From Chloroflexus sp. Y-396-1 (lineage in GTDB: Bacteria; Chloroflexota; Chloroflexia; Chloroflexales; Chloroflexaceae): DNA of 64,000 bases. Of the stretch, positions 1 through 9,539 are shown in pieces. The position numbers and the translations under genes are program-made. Under the pieces are notes generated by a model. The model did no database searches and was not told where the DNA came from. It was given only the letters and a program-made list of their open reading frames with translations. The stretch spans positions 3,758,633-3,822,632 of the forward strand of contig NZ_KI911784.1 of the NCBI RefSeq assembly GCF_000516515.1, in the 5' to 3' direction. Numbering within the stretch: position 1 is the first letter of the stretch; every line of letters begins with the position of its first letter.

Positions 1-1422
1 CCACATAAGCAAATTGTCATTCTTGTCATTCTGTGGTGTGTTCTCCCTTTCACGATCACGATTGCCAACAATCCTCCTTTCCGACAATGGCTGCCGGTTG
101 TTTTTGGGCCTTCATCTGACCCAGAATATCTCATCAACGCACCATACTTTCCTGTCGCCAACGTGACCGGTGAGCGTTTCGAGCAGATGGCGATCTTCTG
201 GTTCGGGCAACTGAGTCGTGATACGAACTACACCGATGTTCGGATTGGCTATAACGACACGGCACTGTATCTGTACCTTGCCAGTTTTGACCGGCAACTC
301 TGGTACGATACCACTCCTTCACCTGCCGATCTAACTGCATGGGATGCTGCTACCCTCTTCATCGACACTGCCAACGGTACTCGGCTCAGTGCTACCAGTT
401 TCCGCTTTATTGCTCAGTTACGAGGTGATCCTGAGCCTGATCCAAATTATCAGTTGAGTCAGCGAGCTACCGGTGGAAGCTGGTCAACGACTGCTGTTGT
501 CTTCTCGTCAATTCCCGGCTGGCGCGGGGATCGACTGAACGACAACAATGACAGCGAGGATCGAGGCTGGGCGATGACGTTCCGGATCCCATTTACCAGT
601 CTCGGGCTGAGCGGTCGTCCATCCGATGGCACACGCTGGCGGATAGCGCTGATCCTGCATGACCGCGACAATGCAGCCGGTTCTCCATCAATCCCCAACC
701 AGATGTGGCCACCTGGGATGAATGCTGATCTGCCATCCACATGGGGAGGGATCAGGTTTGGTATCCCAGTGTATACGCCTCCGTCCACTAGTTCAGTTCA
801 GGAGTTTCTGATCCGCCATCGCTTGAATGGAATCACCGTGGTTGATGCTGGGATTGGTGGGGTCAATCCCTACATGTGCGATGATAGTGGTGATTACTGG
901 AATACCTGGGGTAATCGGCCCCGACCTTCAGAGCAGGGCGACGTTAGCATTCAGAATCAATCTGATATTGCCGACTGGCCCTGCTTCGCGAAGTACTATA
1001 TCACCTTTCCGCTCAACACCTTGCCTGCGGGTCGTACCGTTATTTCAGCCAGGTTGGTTCTGAGCCAGATGGGGAATGCTGAACCCAGCCAGGCCCAACG
1101 CTCTTTAATCCAGGCCTTACTGGTTGGTGATGATTGGAACCCGGCAACTCTGACCTGGAATAATGCTCCGTTAGTGCGCGAAAATGTTGGTTCGGGCTGG
1201 GTTGATCCGATTCCCCAATTCCCAGGTTGGGAAAACCTTCCCAAGCGCGAGATCGATGTAACGTGGGGTTTTGTGCAGGCCTATACTCGCGGTCAACCGC
1301 TGCGTCTGGCCCTCTATTCTGCCGATAGCGCGTATCACAGTGGGAAATACTTTGTTTCGAGCAACACAGGTGATTGGAATGCAGAGAATCGTCCGACGTT
1401 GGTCGTGCGGCTGTCTCCGTAG
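1..1422 (+). CDS. Secreted CBM9-like / DNRLRE domain protein (5' end outside window)
   Basis: The frame is open from the first base, so the start codon lies just upstream. Codons 4-21 are strongly hydrophobic and fit a signal peptide or membrane anchor, so the protein is probably exported. Counting from base 1, residues about 55-255 resemble the CBM9-like/DOMON beta-sandwich ('YNDTALYLYLASFD', 'WDAATLFIDTANG'), which usually binds carbohydrate. Residues about 265-473 look like a DNRLRE (CBM96-like) domain, with the typical 'WNPATLTWNNAP' and a terminal 'RPTLVVRLSP'. No catalytic domain is visible in the part present. A cell-surface or matrix role is an inference. The domain calls are from pattern recognition only. 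Confidence 0.7.
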   Translation, partial: PHKQIVILVILWCVLPFTITIANNPPFRQWLPVVFGPSSDPEYLINAPYFPVANVTGERFEQMAIFWFGQLSRDTNYTDVRIGYNDTALYLYLASFDRQLWYDTTPSPADLTAWDAATLFIDTANGTRLSATSFRFIAQLRGDPEPDPNYQLSQRATGGSWSTTAVVFSSIPGWRGDRLNDNNDSEDRGWAMTFRIPFTSLGLSGRPSDGTRWRIALILHDRDNAAGSPSIPNQMWPPGMNADLPSTWGGIRFGIPVYTPPSTSSVQEFLIRHRLNGITVVDAGIGGVNPYMCDDSGDYWNTWGNRPRPSEQGDVSIQNQSDIADWPCFAKYYITFPLNTLPAGRTVISARLVLSQMGNAEPSQAQRSLIQALLVGDDWNPATLTWNNAPLVRENVGSGWVDPIPQFPGWENLPKREIDVTWGFVQAYTRGQPLRLALYSADSAYHSGKYFVSSNTGDWNAENRPTLVVRLSP

Positions 1423-1492
1423 TGAGTGTTTGCGCAAGTTCTATCCCATACGGGGTGAGGAAGGGGGCTGAGGGAAAGGTGAAAATCGCATA

Positions 1493-1607
1493 CTGCACAA
1501 CGTGGGCCACAGGTTCGCGCTCCCAGGGAAACTGCGTGGGTAGGGGATGATCGTAAGCTCGTGCGTGATGTTTTTCGGTGTCACCCCACTTTTGTATCGT
1601 CCGGTCA
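1493..1607. repeat. Dispersed intergenic repeat, family 2, copy A
   Basis: It begins CTGCACAACG, continues with GGGC and CGCGCTCCCAGG, and ends with TTTTGTATCGTCCGGTCA at 1590-1607. The same blocks occur in the same order at 28555-28628, where the end block differs at one base. Partial copies of the middle block lie at 40695-40720 and 41546-41571. Confidence 0.6.
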
Positions 1608-1676
1608 TCGAAGGTGATCCAAAGCTGGGAACGTAGTGAACCCCTACTCAATAACCCATGTCCCGGCATCGCTGGG

Positions 1677-1693
1677 GTAAGGCGCCGCCTTAC
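1677..1693. repeat. Short GC-rich palindrome (family 1)
   Basis: GTAAGGCG and CGCCTTAC form a perfect 8-bp inverted repeat around one base. The arrangement resembles the hairpins at 37174-37192, 37414-37436 and 41467-41497, all in intergenic DNA. Confidence 0.55.
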
Positions 1694-1835
1694 CTCTACT
1701 GGATAGCCTGAGAGGCCTGAATGTGGTTTTATATTTGACATAACAATTCGCGGAATGACGCTACGACATCCTTGAGATCCAACCAGCATTCCCAACTAGG
1801 GCGGCATCCTTATTTCACCCTGGTATGCTGTCTTC

Positions 1836-1844
1836 TGCTATACT
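1836..1844 (+). promoter_or_regulatory. Extended -10 promoter for the GHMP kinase gene
   Basis: TGCTATACT is an extended -10 element (TG-n-TATACT) without a clear -35 box. Transcription would begin near 1851, about 30 bases before the start codon and just ahead of the GAGGAA ribosome-binding site at 1871-1876. Confidence 0.45.
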
Positions 1845-1879
1845 GGCGCAGCGGCATTCAACGTTGGCCGGAGGAACCA

Positions 1880-2926
1880 ATGAAAATCTATAAAGCTCGT
1901 GCACCAATGCGGATCGGTTTTTTCGGCGGGGGTACTGACGTCAGTCCTTACGCTGAAGAGTACGGTGGGAAAGTACTCAACTGTACGATTAATCTCTATG
2001 TGCGTTGTATGCTCACTACGAGCAATACGCCTGGTATTCTGATCCGTTCACTTGATCTGCAGGAGGTGAGTCGGCAGGTTAGTGAACGCGAATGGGATGG
2101 CAAGCTGACCTTACCTCAGGCAGTACTCGATGCTCTACCCCAGTTACGCCCTGCCACTGCCGGTTATAAAATTACGATGTTTAGTGATGCACCGCCCGGT
2201 TCGGGGCTTGGCTCGTCGTCGGCGCTGGTGGTGAGTATGTTGAAACTGCTGTATGCCGTTGCCGGTCAGAGCGCCGACCCTCATCAATTGGCCGAGCTAG
2301 CATATCGGATCGAACGAGTCGATCTGGGTATCCCTGGTGGACGGCAGGATCAGTATTCTGCCGTTTTCGGTGGGATGTGCGTGTATCATTTTGGGCGTGA
2401 TCGGGTGATTGTTGAACCCGTCCTGAGCGATCAGACGGCGCTGCTTGAGCTGGAAAGTTGTCTGATTCTGGGCTACATCGGCGATCGCCAGTTGCTCAGC
2501 CGACACCTGATGACTGATCAGGTACAACGACTGGTAAAGGGAGACACGCTGCGTCTCCATCACGAGACGAAGGCCTTCGTTGATATTGCGGCCCGTTTAC
2601 TTCGGGAACAGCGGATCGCCGATTTTGGTCGGCTGCTCCACGATGCCTGGGAGGTGAAGAAGGCGTTCTCGCCCCATATCGCGCCGCCCATCGTTGAAGA
2701 GGTGTATGCACTGGCCCGCAAGCATGGTGCGTGGGGCGGGAAGATTTCTGGCGCTGGCGGGGGGGGCTTTATGGTCTTTGCATGCCCGTTTGATCGGCGA
2801 CTGGCGGTAGAACGGGCATTAACCGAGGCCGGGGTTATTGTGCGACCTTTTTCTTTCGTGAACCACGGTGTGCAGTCGTGGGTGGTTGAAGAACCAGATG
2901 AGGTGAGCCATCCCGTGGGGCAATGA
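1880..2926 (+). CDS. GHMP-family sugar kinase (D-glycero-D-manno-heptose 7-phosphate kinase-like)
   Basis: A 348-residue GHMP kinase. The N-terminus 'ARAPMRIGFFGGGTDVSPY' is the typical opening of the HddA/sugar-1-kinase branch. The ATP-binding motif 'PPGSGLGSSSAL' lies near residue 110 and the C-terminal glycine motif 'ISGAGGGGFMVF' near residue 295. Members phosphorylate heptose-7-phosphate or related sugars for surface polysaccharide or nucleotide-sugar synthesis; the substrate cannot be read here. The ATG at 1880 was chosen because GAGGAA lies four bases upstream and family homology starts there, although the frame is open further upstream. No heptose-pathway partner adjoins it, so it appears monocistronic. 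Confidence 0.85.
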   Translation: MKIYKARAPMRIGFFGGGTDVSPYAEEYGGKVLNCTINLYVRCMLTTSNTPGILIRSLDLQEVSRQVSEREWDGKLTLPQAVLDALPQLRPATAGYKITMFSDAPPGSGLGSSSALVVSMLKLLYAVAGQSADPHQLAELAYRIERVDLGIPGGRQDQYSAVFGGMCVYHFGRDRVIVEPVLSDQTALLELESCLILGYIGDRQLLSRHLMTDQVQRLVKGDTLRLHHETKAFVDIAARLLREQRIADFGRLLHDAWEVKKAFSPHIAPPIVEEVYALARKHGAWGGKISGAGGGGFMVFACPFDRRLAVERALTEAGVIVRPFSFVNHGVQSWVVEEPDEVSHPVGQ

Positions 2927-3109
2927 ACTGGCGCGTGGAAGAGGAGGCCCGTATTATTGGTAAGAGCGAGTTCCACACCCCTTGCTCCTCTGGTGGGAGC
3001 GGGTTGGGGATCGCCGTGAGGGGGTGAGTGTCGTTCGTCAGCGTATCAAACACGACCGAAACCCAAAACCGTTGAAAAGGCTTATCGGAATGGTAACGGG
3101 TGCGATTGC

Positions 3110-6100
3110 TTACATGCCCACTGCTAGCTCACCATGACGTAACCGTTCGGCGAGGGCAATCGTCTCTGGTGACGGTTCCACATCGAGTTCGCGGGCCAGC
3201 GTTTCACTACAGCGTTGAAAAACACGCAGCGCGGCCGCACGATTGCCTTGCCGGGCGTATGCCATCATCAAGAAACGGTATGCACGCTCCCAGCAATTAT
3301 CGTGGGTGAGGATACGTTCGGCCAGTGCGATCAATTCCTCATCGCGCCCCTCTTCGGACAGGAACTGTGCTAGGCGATCAGCACTGCGCAGAAAGATGTT
3401 CCGTAACCGCTCTCGCTCGGCATCGGCCCATCCTTCGTAAAGGGCATCGGGCAGAAAATCACCGTGATAAAGCTGTAAAGCCGACCGAAGATGCTGCACA
3501 CCGTCGGTCGTCTGACCCTGATCGAGTAGATGCAATCCGGTTGCACATGCGCTACTAAACTCAGCACAGTCAAGCCAGATGTCTGCATTTGGACGCAAGC
3601 GGTACGCGCTCCCATCGCGAGCAACGAATGAGGATGTCGCTTCAGTGCGGTTCGGTTCCAGGACGCGGTAGAGTGTACTCAGCGCCACTTTAAAGTCACG
3701 AATAGCCGCTTCCGGACTGAGTTGTGGCCAGAGAAGTTCTGCCAGTTCATCGCGGTGAACCCAACGCTGGCGGTGAACGATAAGGGCCTGGAACAGTTGA
3801 CGTGCCTTATCGCGTTGCCATTCGCGAGCTTCGATTTCGTGATCACCGCGCCAGACCCGGAATACGCCGAGGGTTTGGATGCGCAACTGGTAACCAGGAT
3901 GAGTTTCTAGCCCACTCAGCCCTATGGATGCCAGCAGACGTTCAATATAATCCCGGTGAACACCACGGGCACGAGCAGCAAGCAGAATTGGTATCGCCCG
4001 TCGTGGCTGGGGGAGACCGAGGAAGGTAGGGCGGGTAAACAGATAGTCGTAGCCATGAGCTGCACTTAATTCGAGTGCCTCGGCGATAGCGGCAATGGCA
4101 GCGGCATCGTGGTGTTGTTCATGATACCCTAGGGCCAGCCAGAGAGCCGCAGCCGCTTGACCAAAGCGATCACTACAGGCGCGCAGATCGGCGCGGGCGG
4201 CGAGCAACAGTTCTTGCCCCTGTGCACATTGACCGGCAAGAACATGACTTGCACCGCGTTGAAGCTGGATCATTGCCCCCAACCAGAGATCACCGGCCCA
4301 GCGACAAAATGCCTGACCATCGGCTGCTGCTCGCTCGGCAGCAGCCAGATCACCGGCCATGCCGTAGAGACGGGTCAAGCCCCACAGTGGCTCTACCCGT
4401 AGTCGATCAACGCCAATGGCCTGACCTTCGGCCAACGCCTGATGGTAGTAGTCGATAGCCCGTTCGCGCGCAGCAATTCCGGTAGTGGCGCTCTTGAGCA
4501 ACCAAGCATGACCAATGCGGGCATAAGCGACTGATATAATGAAGCGTGAGTTGCGCTCGATGCCCACCTGTACACCCTCTTCTGCAAAGGCAAGCGCTTG
4601 ATCTGCATCGCCCTCGAACGCGGCGATCAGCGCCAGCACCAATACTGCTTCGCGATGACCGCGTGGCGCAGGCGTTGCCCCGCGAGCGGTTGCTATCCGC
4701 TCCTGGGCATGCCATGCCTGTAGCAACGTGCGTGCGGCGGCCAGTTGACCGGTACGCAACTTCACTCGTGCACTGAGTAGATCAGCCGCCGGGCTGGCAG
4801 TGCGTAACTGGCGTGCCTGTTGCTGTAACGCCTCGGCCTCTGCCGGTTGACCCATATTAAGCTTATTCTCGGCCAGTAGCTCAAGAACACGTGCCCGTGC
4901 CACCTGATCTTCCAGCCCTTCGCTCACCCGTAAGGCCTCTTGCAAGACACTTTCCGCCTGAACCGGCTGTACCTGATCGATATAGACTTGAGCCTGCCCG
5001 TACAGGGCACGTGCCAGCTCAGCGCGATCCCCGTGCTGTCGACTAATCGTTTCGGCCTGTACATACCAGTTCCGGGCTTCGTCAAAACGTGCTCGAAAGC
5101 GGTAGAGATCACCGAGATAGCACAGTAAACGCGGACGTGTTGCAATCAGATCGGCCGGCAGCGCATCGATCCAATCAGCCAGTGTATCGAGCCGCCCATT
5201 TCGTAGGGCCTCTTCACCGGCGACCGTAATCGCATCGGCAGCCGCAGTCACATCACCGGCGGCAAACCAGTGATAAATTGCCTCCTCCGCATAACCGGCA
5301 GCAGCATAATACGCGGCAGCCCGTCGATGCCGTTCAGCCAGATCGGGATCATGATGCGTTTGCTGACGTAAGAATTCGTGGAACAGGTGATGGTACCGGT
5401 AATGATTGGCATCTAATTCAACCAGGAATAGATCGCGGTCGCGGATGTGGGCCAGCAGATCGGCACTGTCGGTTGCCTGGCGTACCGCATCACAGGCAGC
5501 AGCAGACAAGATACGGAGGGGTGCAGTGGCGCGTAGAAAACCGGCAATCGCCGGTGGCTGACGGTCGAGCACGTCAGATGCAAGAAAATCGAACAAGGCG
5601 GCCAACGATGCCGGACCATTGGCGAGCAATTCGCGGACACTGCGCGCCTGACCACTTCGTAAACCCTGCCAGACCAACTGGAGCGCAATCGGCCAGCCTT
5701 CAGTATGATGATTGAGCAGATCAACCTCGGCATCGCTCAGTGTCATTCCGAACACATCGTGGAAGAGAGTCGCAATTTCATCACGGGTAAAAGCCAGTGC
5801 CTCACGGTGTAATTCAAGCACTTCCCCTCGCGCTCGCCAGCGCATCAACTCACTACTTACAACAGGATAGCGGGTTGCGATCAAGAGACTCAACCACGAT
5901 GGTGCATACGCGATCAGCCGCTCGATCAACGCTCGAATATCGGCAGAGCCGGCAACAAAATGAAAATCATCGAGGATCAGTAACGTTGGTTGTTGATCGA
6001 CACTGGCTAACGCATTGAGCAACCCGTCAATCGTCTGACTCCAGGTGGTGCGGTCGGCTGGATGGGCTTGAAGCGCAGCCAGAGCTGCTAGCTCGCCTTG

Positions 6101-6379
6101 TGGCAACAGCGGTTTACATGCAGCGATCAGGTAAGTCAGAAATGTTACCGGATCACGATCATTTTCACCAATGGTATACCAGCATACCGTTTTTGTACTT
6201 GTTGCCAGTTCGGTGAGCGCAGTGGTTTTCCCGTAGCCAGCCCCGGCTTGCACCAGCGTAACCCGATAGGCAAACGATTCTCGTAACCGGGCTGTGACTG
6301 CCGGACGTACCAGCCGGTAACGGTGTGGCCGCGGCGGTGCGACCTTCGCCTGCAACAACACTGTCTCTGCGCGTGTCAT
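3110..6379 (-). CDS. MalT-like ATP-dependent transcriptional regulator with C-terminal BTAD domain
   Basis: A 1089-residue signal-transduction ATPase (STAND). The N-terminus carries a Walker A motif 'AGAGYGKTT' (about 45-53) and Walker B 'TLLILDDFH' (about 132-140), followed by a winged-helix region and a long helical TPR-like stretch (about 400-820) as in MalT. The C-terminus differs from MalT: instead of a LuxR-type HTH it has an OmpR-like winged helix ('LGVFRVWRGDHEIEAREW') plus a BTAD domain ending 'LDVEPSPETIALAERLR', as in SARP regulators. It probably activates transcription on binding an unknown inducer. The ATG at 6379 starts the typical sequence 'MTRAETVLLQAKVAPPRPHR'; the in-frame extension upstream lacks family character. 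Confidence 0.85.
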   Translation of the reverse strand: MTRAETVLLQAKVAPPRPHRYRLVRPAVTARLRESFAYRVTLVQAGAGYGKTTALTELATSTKTVCWYTIGENDRDPVTFLTYLIAACKPLLPQGELAALAALQAHPADRTTWSQTIDGLLNALASVDQQPTLLILDDFHFVAGSADIRALIERLIAYAPSWLSLLIATRYPVVSSELMRWRARGEVLELHREALAFTRDEIATLFHDVFGMTLSDAEVDLLNHHTEGWPIALQLVWQGLRSGQARSVRELLANGPASLAALFDFLASDVLDRQPPAIAGFLRATAPLRILSAAACDAVRQATDSADLLAHIRDRDLFLVELDANHYRYHHLFHEFLRQQTHHDPDLAERHRRAAAYYAAAGYAEEAIYHWFAAGDVTAAADAITVAGEEALRNGRLDTLADWIDALPADLIATRPRLLCYLGDLYRFRARFDEARNWYVQAETISRQHGDRAELARALYGQAQVYIDQVQPVQAESVLQEALRVSEGLEDQVARARVLELLAENKLNMGQPAEAEALQQQARQLRTASPAADLLSARVKLRTGQLAAARTLLQAWHAQERIATARGATPAPRGHREAVLVLALIAAFEGDADQALAFAEEGVQVGIERNSRFIISVAYARIGHAWLLKSATTGIAARERAIDYYHQALAEGQAIGVDRLRVEPLWGLTRLYGMAGDLAAAERAAADGQAFCRWAGDLWLGAMIQLQRGASHVLAGQCAQGQELLLAARADLRACSDRFGQAAAALWLALGYHEQHHDAAAIAAIAEALELSAAHGYDYLFTRPTFLGLPQPRRAIPILLAARARGVHRDYIERLLASIGLSGLETHPGYQLRIQTLGVFRVWRGDHEIEAREWQRDKARQLFQALIVHRQRWVHRDELAELLWPQLSPEAAIRDFKVALSTLYRVLEPNRTEATSSFVARDGSAYRLRPNADIWLDCAEFSSACATGLHLLDQGQTTDGVQHLRSALQLYHGDFLPDALYEGWADAERERLRNIFLRSADRLAQFLSEEGRDEELIALAERILTHDNCWERAYRFLMMAYARQGNRAAALRVFQRCSETLARELDVEPSPETIALAERLRHGELAVGM

Positions 6380-6418
6380 AACGGTGGCGCCTCTTTGGCA
6401 GACAATATGGTAATAGAT

Positions 6419-6427
6419 ATTATAACA
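6419..6427 (-). promoter_or_regulatory. Extended -10 promoter for the MalT/BTAD regulator
   Basis: On the minus strand the sequence reads TGTTATAAT, a consensus -10 box with the extended TG. No clear -35 box is seen. It lies 40 bases upstream of the chosen ATG at 6379, which supports that start over the longer frame. Confidence 0.5.
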
Positions 6428-6445
6428 GGATGAGCAGTTGTGCAT

Positions 6446-7018
6446 CCCCTCTCGACCTAAGCTAAAGGTTTCAGTTTTCGGCGACTCAACATAGGTCAGG
6501 TGCGAGGAAAGAGGAACCAGAAAAGCGAAACGACCGTAGCAGACGGAGCTTTCTGTTCCGGCAGTAGTCTATAAACAAGCTACTCGTTGGCGTACTGATC
6601 GTGTCAGGTTCAATATTGGTAGGAGCATGGGGGATGCGCCAAACAGTGGATTTCAGTGGCGATTAATGATGGCGAGGGGTTTTCCCATTCTCGGACAGAG
6701 CAACACCGACGAACGTCACATAGGTGCTAATCGTGACTCCCGCTTGTGCGGTTTCCCCGGAAGTGCAGACTGGAGACCCGCGTTGTGTTGCATGTAACGG
6801 CAAGGCATTGCCTGGCGTATCATCCCCTGTAAGGAATATCACAGGGGGAGAACCCGTCTTTATCATACAACGACGGGCCAGATCGTTGCGAGCACGGGGG
6901 TGGTGCTGGTCGGCACCGGAAGCAACACGCATCTGCACGCGCTGAGGTGTGTTTGGAAACGCTTCATTCTGCTCTCGGTCGGGCGAGAACTCGCTATAGA
7001 AATTGTGATAGCGAAATA
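6446..7018. other. Intergenic region between regulator and oxidase
   Basis: This stretch of 573 bases has no gene I can support. An 8-bp inverted repeat TCCCCTGT/ACAGGGGA around a 10-base loop lies near 6825-6850, without a T-run. The small open frames here show no family resemblance. Confidence 0.5.
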
Positions 7019-8140
7019 TTATTCCCGTCCAAGCAAATCGAGCAGCTCTGTATCACCGCGTACTGCCGCATGAGCTACGGCCCGTCCACAAAGAGCACCG
7101 ATCACGTTACCGGTTCCGTTATACGCCCCAATGGCCCAAACCCCGTGCCGAACCTGACGGGCGATCGGCAAGATGCTGTCAGCCCGATAGGATACCTGTG
7201 CGGCCCAACGGTACGCAATCGCAGCACGACTACCGATCCGTTCGCGTAAGATGTGCTCAAGCGCCATCTGCACCGGTTGGGATGGTTCTGGGGCAGCATC
7301 CCATTCCGCAGCGGCAAACCGATCACGGCACCCGCCAAGTGCGATTCGTCCATCTGGCAACTGCTGCCAGTAGTCGTACCCCCAACGGGTATAAACGGGG
7401 CGTGGAATGGTGCAGTGGGGATCAGGTGCGGTTGCCAGCATCTGTAGTCGGGCGGTACGTACCGTACCACGTAATTCGGGAAGCAATCGCTCAAGACCGC
7501 CATCGACGGCGACGATCACGTAGCGGGCGTGGATGCGTCCATTAGGGCAATCAACAGTAGTATCGGTAATAGCGAGGGCAGGAGTATGGGTAAAAAGGAG
7601 TGCTCCTCCTCGCTGTGCCTGTTCGGCCAGCCAGAAGCAACGGTGGAGTGGCTGAAAAGCACCGTCGGTCGGAATAAATAACCCTTCACCCTCCGGACCA
7701 CGGTACGGTTCCACCGGCAGATGGCTGGCGCGCATTGCCTGCATTTGCGCTCGACAATCGGCTTCTTCTTCCGGTGATGCAGCGATACGCAACGATCCGA
7801 CTCGACGCACAATGTTCGGCATCAGCGCCGCCATGCGCTCAATTTCGGCAACGGTCAAGCGGTAGATCGTCGCTGCCCGCTCCCAGCCAATCGCGGCGAC
7901 GGCATCGTGGTAGAAAGCGGCTAGCCCGGCGAGCAAGAAGCCACCGTTTCGCCCGGCAGCGCCACCACCAACCGTCGTTGCGTCGATCCCGACGACGCTG
8001 ACACCGATCGCAAGCAGTTCGTAGATACAGCTCAGACCCGAACCACCTAGACCGATAACGCATACGTCCGTCGCTATCGTATCGGTGAGCGACGGGAAGG
8101 ATGGAGGTGGAATATCTGCCCAGACCGGTTGATTTAACAT
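7019..8140 (-). CDS. FAD-dependent oxidoreductase, DAO family
   Basis: A 373-residue protein of the D-amino-acid oxidase/glycine oxidase fold. The FAD-binding motif 'VCVIGLGGSGLSCIYEL' lies at about 27-43, and 'GGGAAGRNGGFLLAG' (about 58-72) is typical of the sarcosine oxidase/gamma-glutamylputrescine oxidase branch. The C-terminal 'GVWAIGAYNGTGNVIGALCGRAVA' region completes the FAD site. It should oxidise a primary or secondary amine or an amino acid with release of peroxide; the substrate is unknown. The gene is flanked by long gaps and seems monocistronic. The ATG at 8140 has only a weak ribosome-binding site. Confidence 0.8.
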   Translation of the reverse strand: MLNQPVWADIPPPSFPSLTDTIATDVCVIGLGGSGLSCIYELLAIGVSVVGIDATTVGGGAAGRNGGFLLAGLAAFYHDAVAAIGWERAATIYRLTVAEIERMAALMPNIVRRVGSLRIAASPEEEADCRAQMQAMRASHLPVEPYRGPEGEGLFIPTDGAFQPLHRCFWLAEQAQRGGALLFTHTPALAITDTTVDCPNGRIHARYVIVAVDGGLERLLPELRGTVRTARLQMLATAPDPHCTIPRPVYTRWGYDYWQQLPDGRIALGGCRDRFAAAEWDAAPEPSQPVQMALEHILRERIGSRAAIAYRWAAQVSYRADSILPIARQVRHGVWAIGAYNGTGNVIGALCGRAVAHAAVRGDTELLDLLGRE

Positions 8141-8384
8141 AACTATTTACTACAACATTCGCTCTGCTAACCAAGGGAAGACAGCATCTATTTAAGCGCC
8201 GATCCGAATCACCCATACATCATATCACGGCGGACGAACCTCGGCGATGGATGTAATCCGATACACGAGGAGGGGCTAGGCAACTCCCCTCCCCGACAAG
8301 CCCGGAAAAGGGTTCATGACGATGGTCACGGCGCTGATGATACCGACCGTCGTCGCACCACAGGGAGATGACACTTTCGGATGG

Positions 8385-8407
8385 CACTAAGTGCCTATCC
8401 GAAAAAC
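8385..8407. repeat. Left terminal inverted repeat of the IS5-like element
   Basis: The 23-base end contains CTATCCGAAAAAC and is matched in inverted orientation by the right end at 9279-9301 with four mismatches. Confidence 0.65.
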
Positions 8408-8422
8408 TGGTATACTGATGAT

Positions 8423-9348
8423 ATGAGTGCTGAACCAACACCCAAGCGCACGCCTGTGCGCACACCAAACAACACGACCACGACTGGCGTTCGCATCTCA
8501 GACGACTGGCGTTCCATGCTGGAGCAGCTCCTGCTGCTCCACGTGAACACCCATTGGTTTGGTGGCGGTCGTCCCCACGTGTCCGATCGCCGCTGCGCCG
8601 ACGCCATCTTTGATGCGCTCCGTACCGGCTGTCAGTGGGTGGCGTTGAATGCGACAGACCGGTGCGCCACATCCACGGCGTATGATCGCTCTCGGGAGTC
8701 GGTCACCGCCAGCGTGTTCCTGAAACGTCGGCAGGTCGGTGTCGAACGATGTGATGAACGGAAGGGCATTAATTGGGACTAGCTGAGTATGGACAGGGCG
8801 ATGTCCAAGGTGCCGCTAGGGGGGAAAACAACCGGCCCCAATCCAACCGATCGCAGGAAAGCGGGCGTCAAGCGGTCGTTGCTGACCGAGGGGTAGTCTC
8901 CATCGACGTGGCGGTTGATGGGGTTAGTCGCCACGACATGAAATTAGTGCGTGCGACGATCGCGAGCGTCGTCGTGGCGCGACCGGCGCCAACGGAAGAG
9001 TAGCTGTAGGGGATGTTCCTGGATAAAGGCTATGATGATGACGAGGTGCGTGCGACGTTGCACGAATTTGGCTTCACGGCGCACATTCGTAGTTGTGGTG
9101 AGGAAGCAAAGGAGATCGTGCGTGAAGTGGTCAAGCACGCACGGCGCTGGATGATGGAGCGCAGTCACAGCTAGCTTAATCGGTTTCACCGCTTGCTGAT
9201 AGGCTGGGAGAAGAAGCCCGAACAGTATCTTGCCTTCCTCCACTTCGCCTGTGGCTTGATTGCCTTCCGTGTCGCCAGGTTATTCGGATTGGCTCCTAGT
9301 GTGGATGGAGAAGTGTTCGCGGCGCAGCGCATCCCGTACTTGGTCTAG
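8423..9348 (+). pseudogene. IS5-family transposase, disrupted by stops and a frameshift
   Basis: The N-terminal part is recognisable by 'GGGRPHVSDRRCADAIFDAL' and 'RTGCQWVAL' (the helical domain typical of IS5 transposases). The catalytic part continues as 'LSMDRAMSKVPLGG', 'TGPNPTDRRKAG', 'VAVDGVSRHDMKLVRATI', 'FLDKGYDDDEVRATLHEFGF' and 'LNRFHRLLIGWEKKPEQYLA'. In-frame TAG stops occur at 8780, 9001, 9007 and 9172. A one-base frameshift near 8890 joins the first frame (which would stop at TAG 8894) to the second. Judged against the family pattern, the stops replace Trp or Gln codons, so each could come from a single transition. The gene cannot make an active transposase. Confidence 0.85.
9279..9301. 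repeat. Right terminal inverted repeat of the IS5-like element
   Basis: It reads GTTATTCGGATTGGCTCC followed by TAGTG, the imperfect reverse complement of 8385-8407. It lies over the last codons of the transposase remnant. Confidence 0.65.
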
Positions 9349-9539
9349 CAATTTCTAGGTTTTGGTTCCATGGGCCATTTCATCAGATGACAAACTGAGA
9401 TTCTTTTGCTAATGTAGGTAAGTGAGCGTACAAAGTAGTATAGCGGTCACCAGTAATCATTATCATCATGACAATTTTCGTCAATATCGACTCGCTGCAG
9501 TCGATGTACTAGACGTTGGGTGGATAGTTGGAGAGAAAA

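Larger units (their letters stand above)
1423..1879. other. Intergenic region with two repeat types and a promoter
   Basis: This 457-base gap holds no convincing gene. It contains a copy of a dispersed repeat (1493-1607), a short perfect palindrome (1677-1693) and a promoter-like sequence directly upstream of the kinase gene (1836-1844). The open frame on the opposite strand across this gap has no recognisable protein character. Confidence 0.6.
8385..9301 (+). mobile_element. Decayed IS5-family insertion sequence with terminal inverted repeats
   Basis: The imperfect terminal inverted repeats are at 8385-8407 and 9279-9301; 19 of 23 positions match. They bracket a broken IS5-type transposase gene. 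The element is about 917 bp, within the normal size for this family. GGATGG occurs directly outside the left end and one base beyond the right end and may be a trace of the target site, but this could be chance. The element cannot be autonomous. Confidence 0.75.

Noticed and set aside
1040-1795. A 251-codon minus-strand frame covering the end of the first gene and the intergenic repeat
   Set aside because: It has no recognisable domain, no ribosome-binding site and runs through repeat DNA.
6446-7018. Small open frames in the gap before the oxidase gene
   Set aside because: They overlap on both strands, lack ribosome-binding sites and show no conserved pattern.
8423-9348. Amber (TAG) recoding or suppression in the transposase gene
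   Set aside because: All in-frame stops are TAG, but a frameshift near 8890 and the eroded ends show ordinary decay, and neighbouring genes use TAG as a normal stop.
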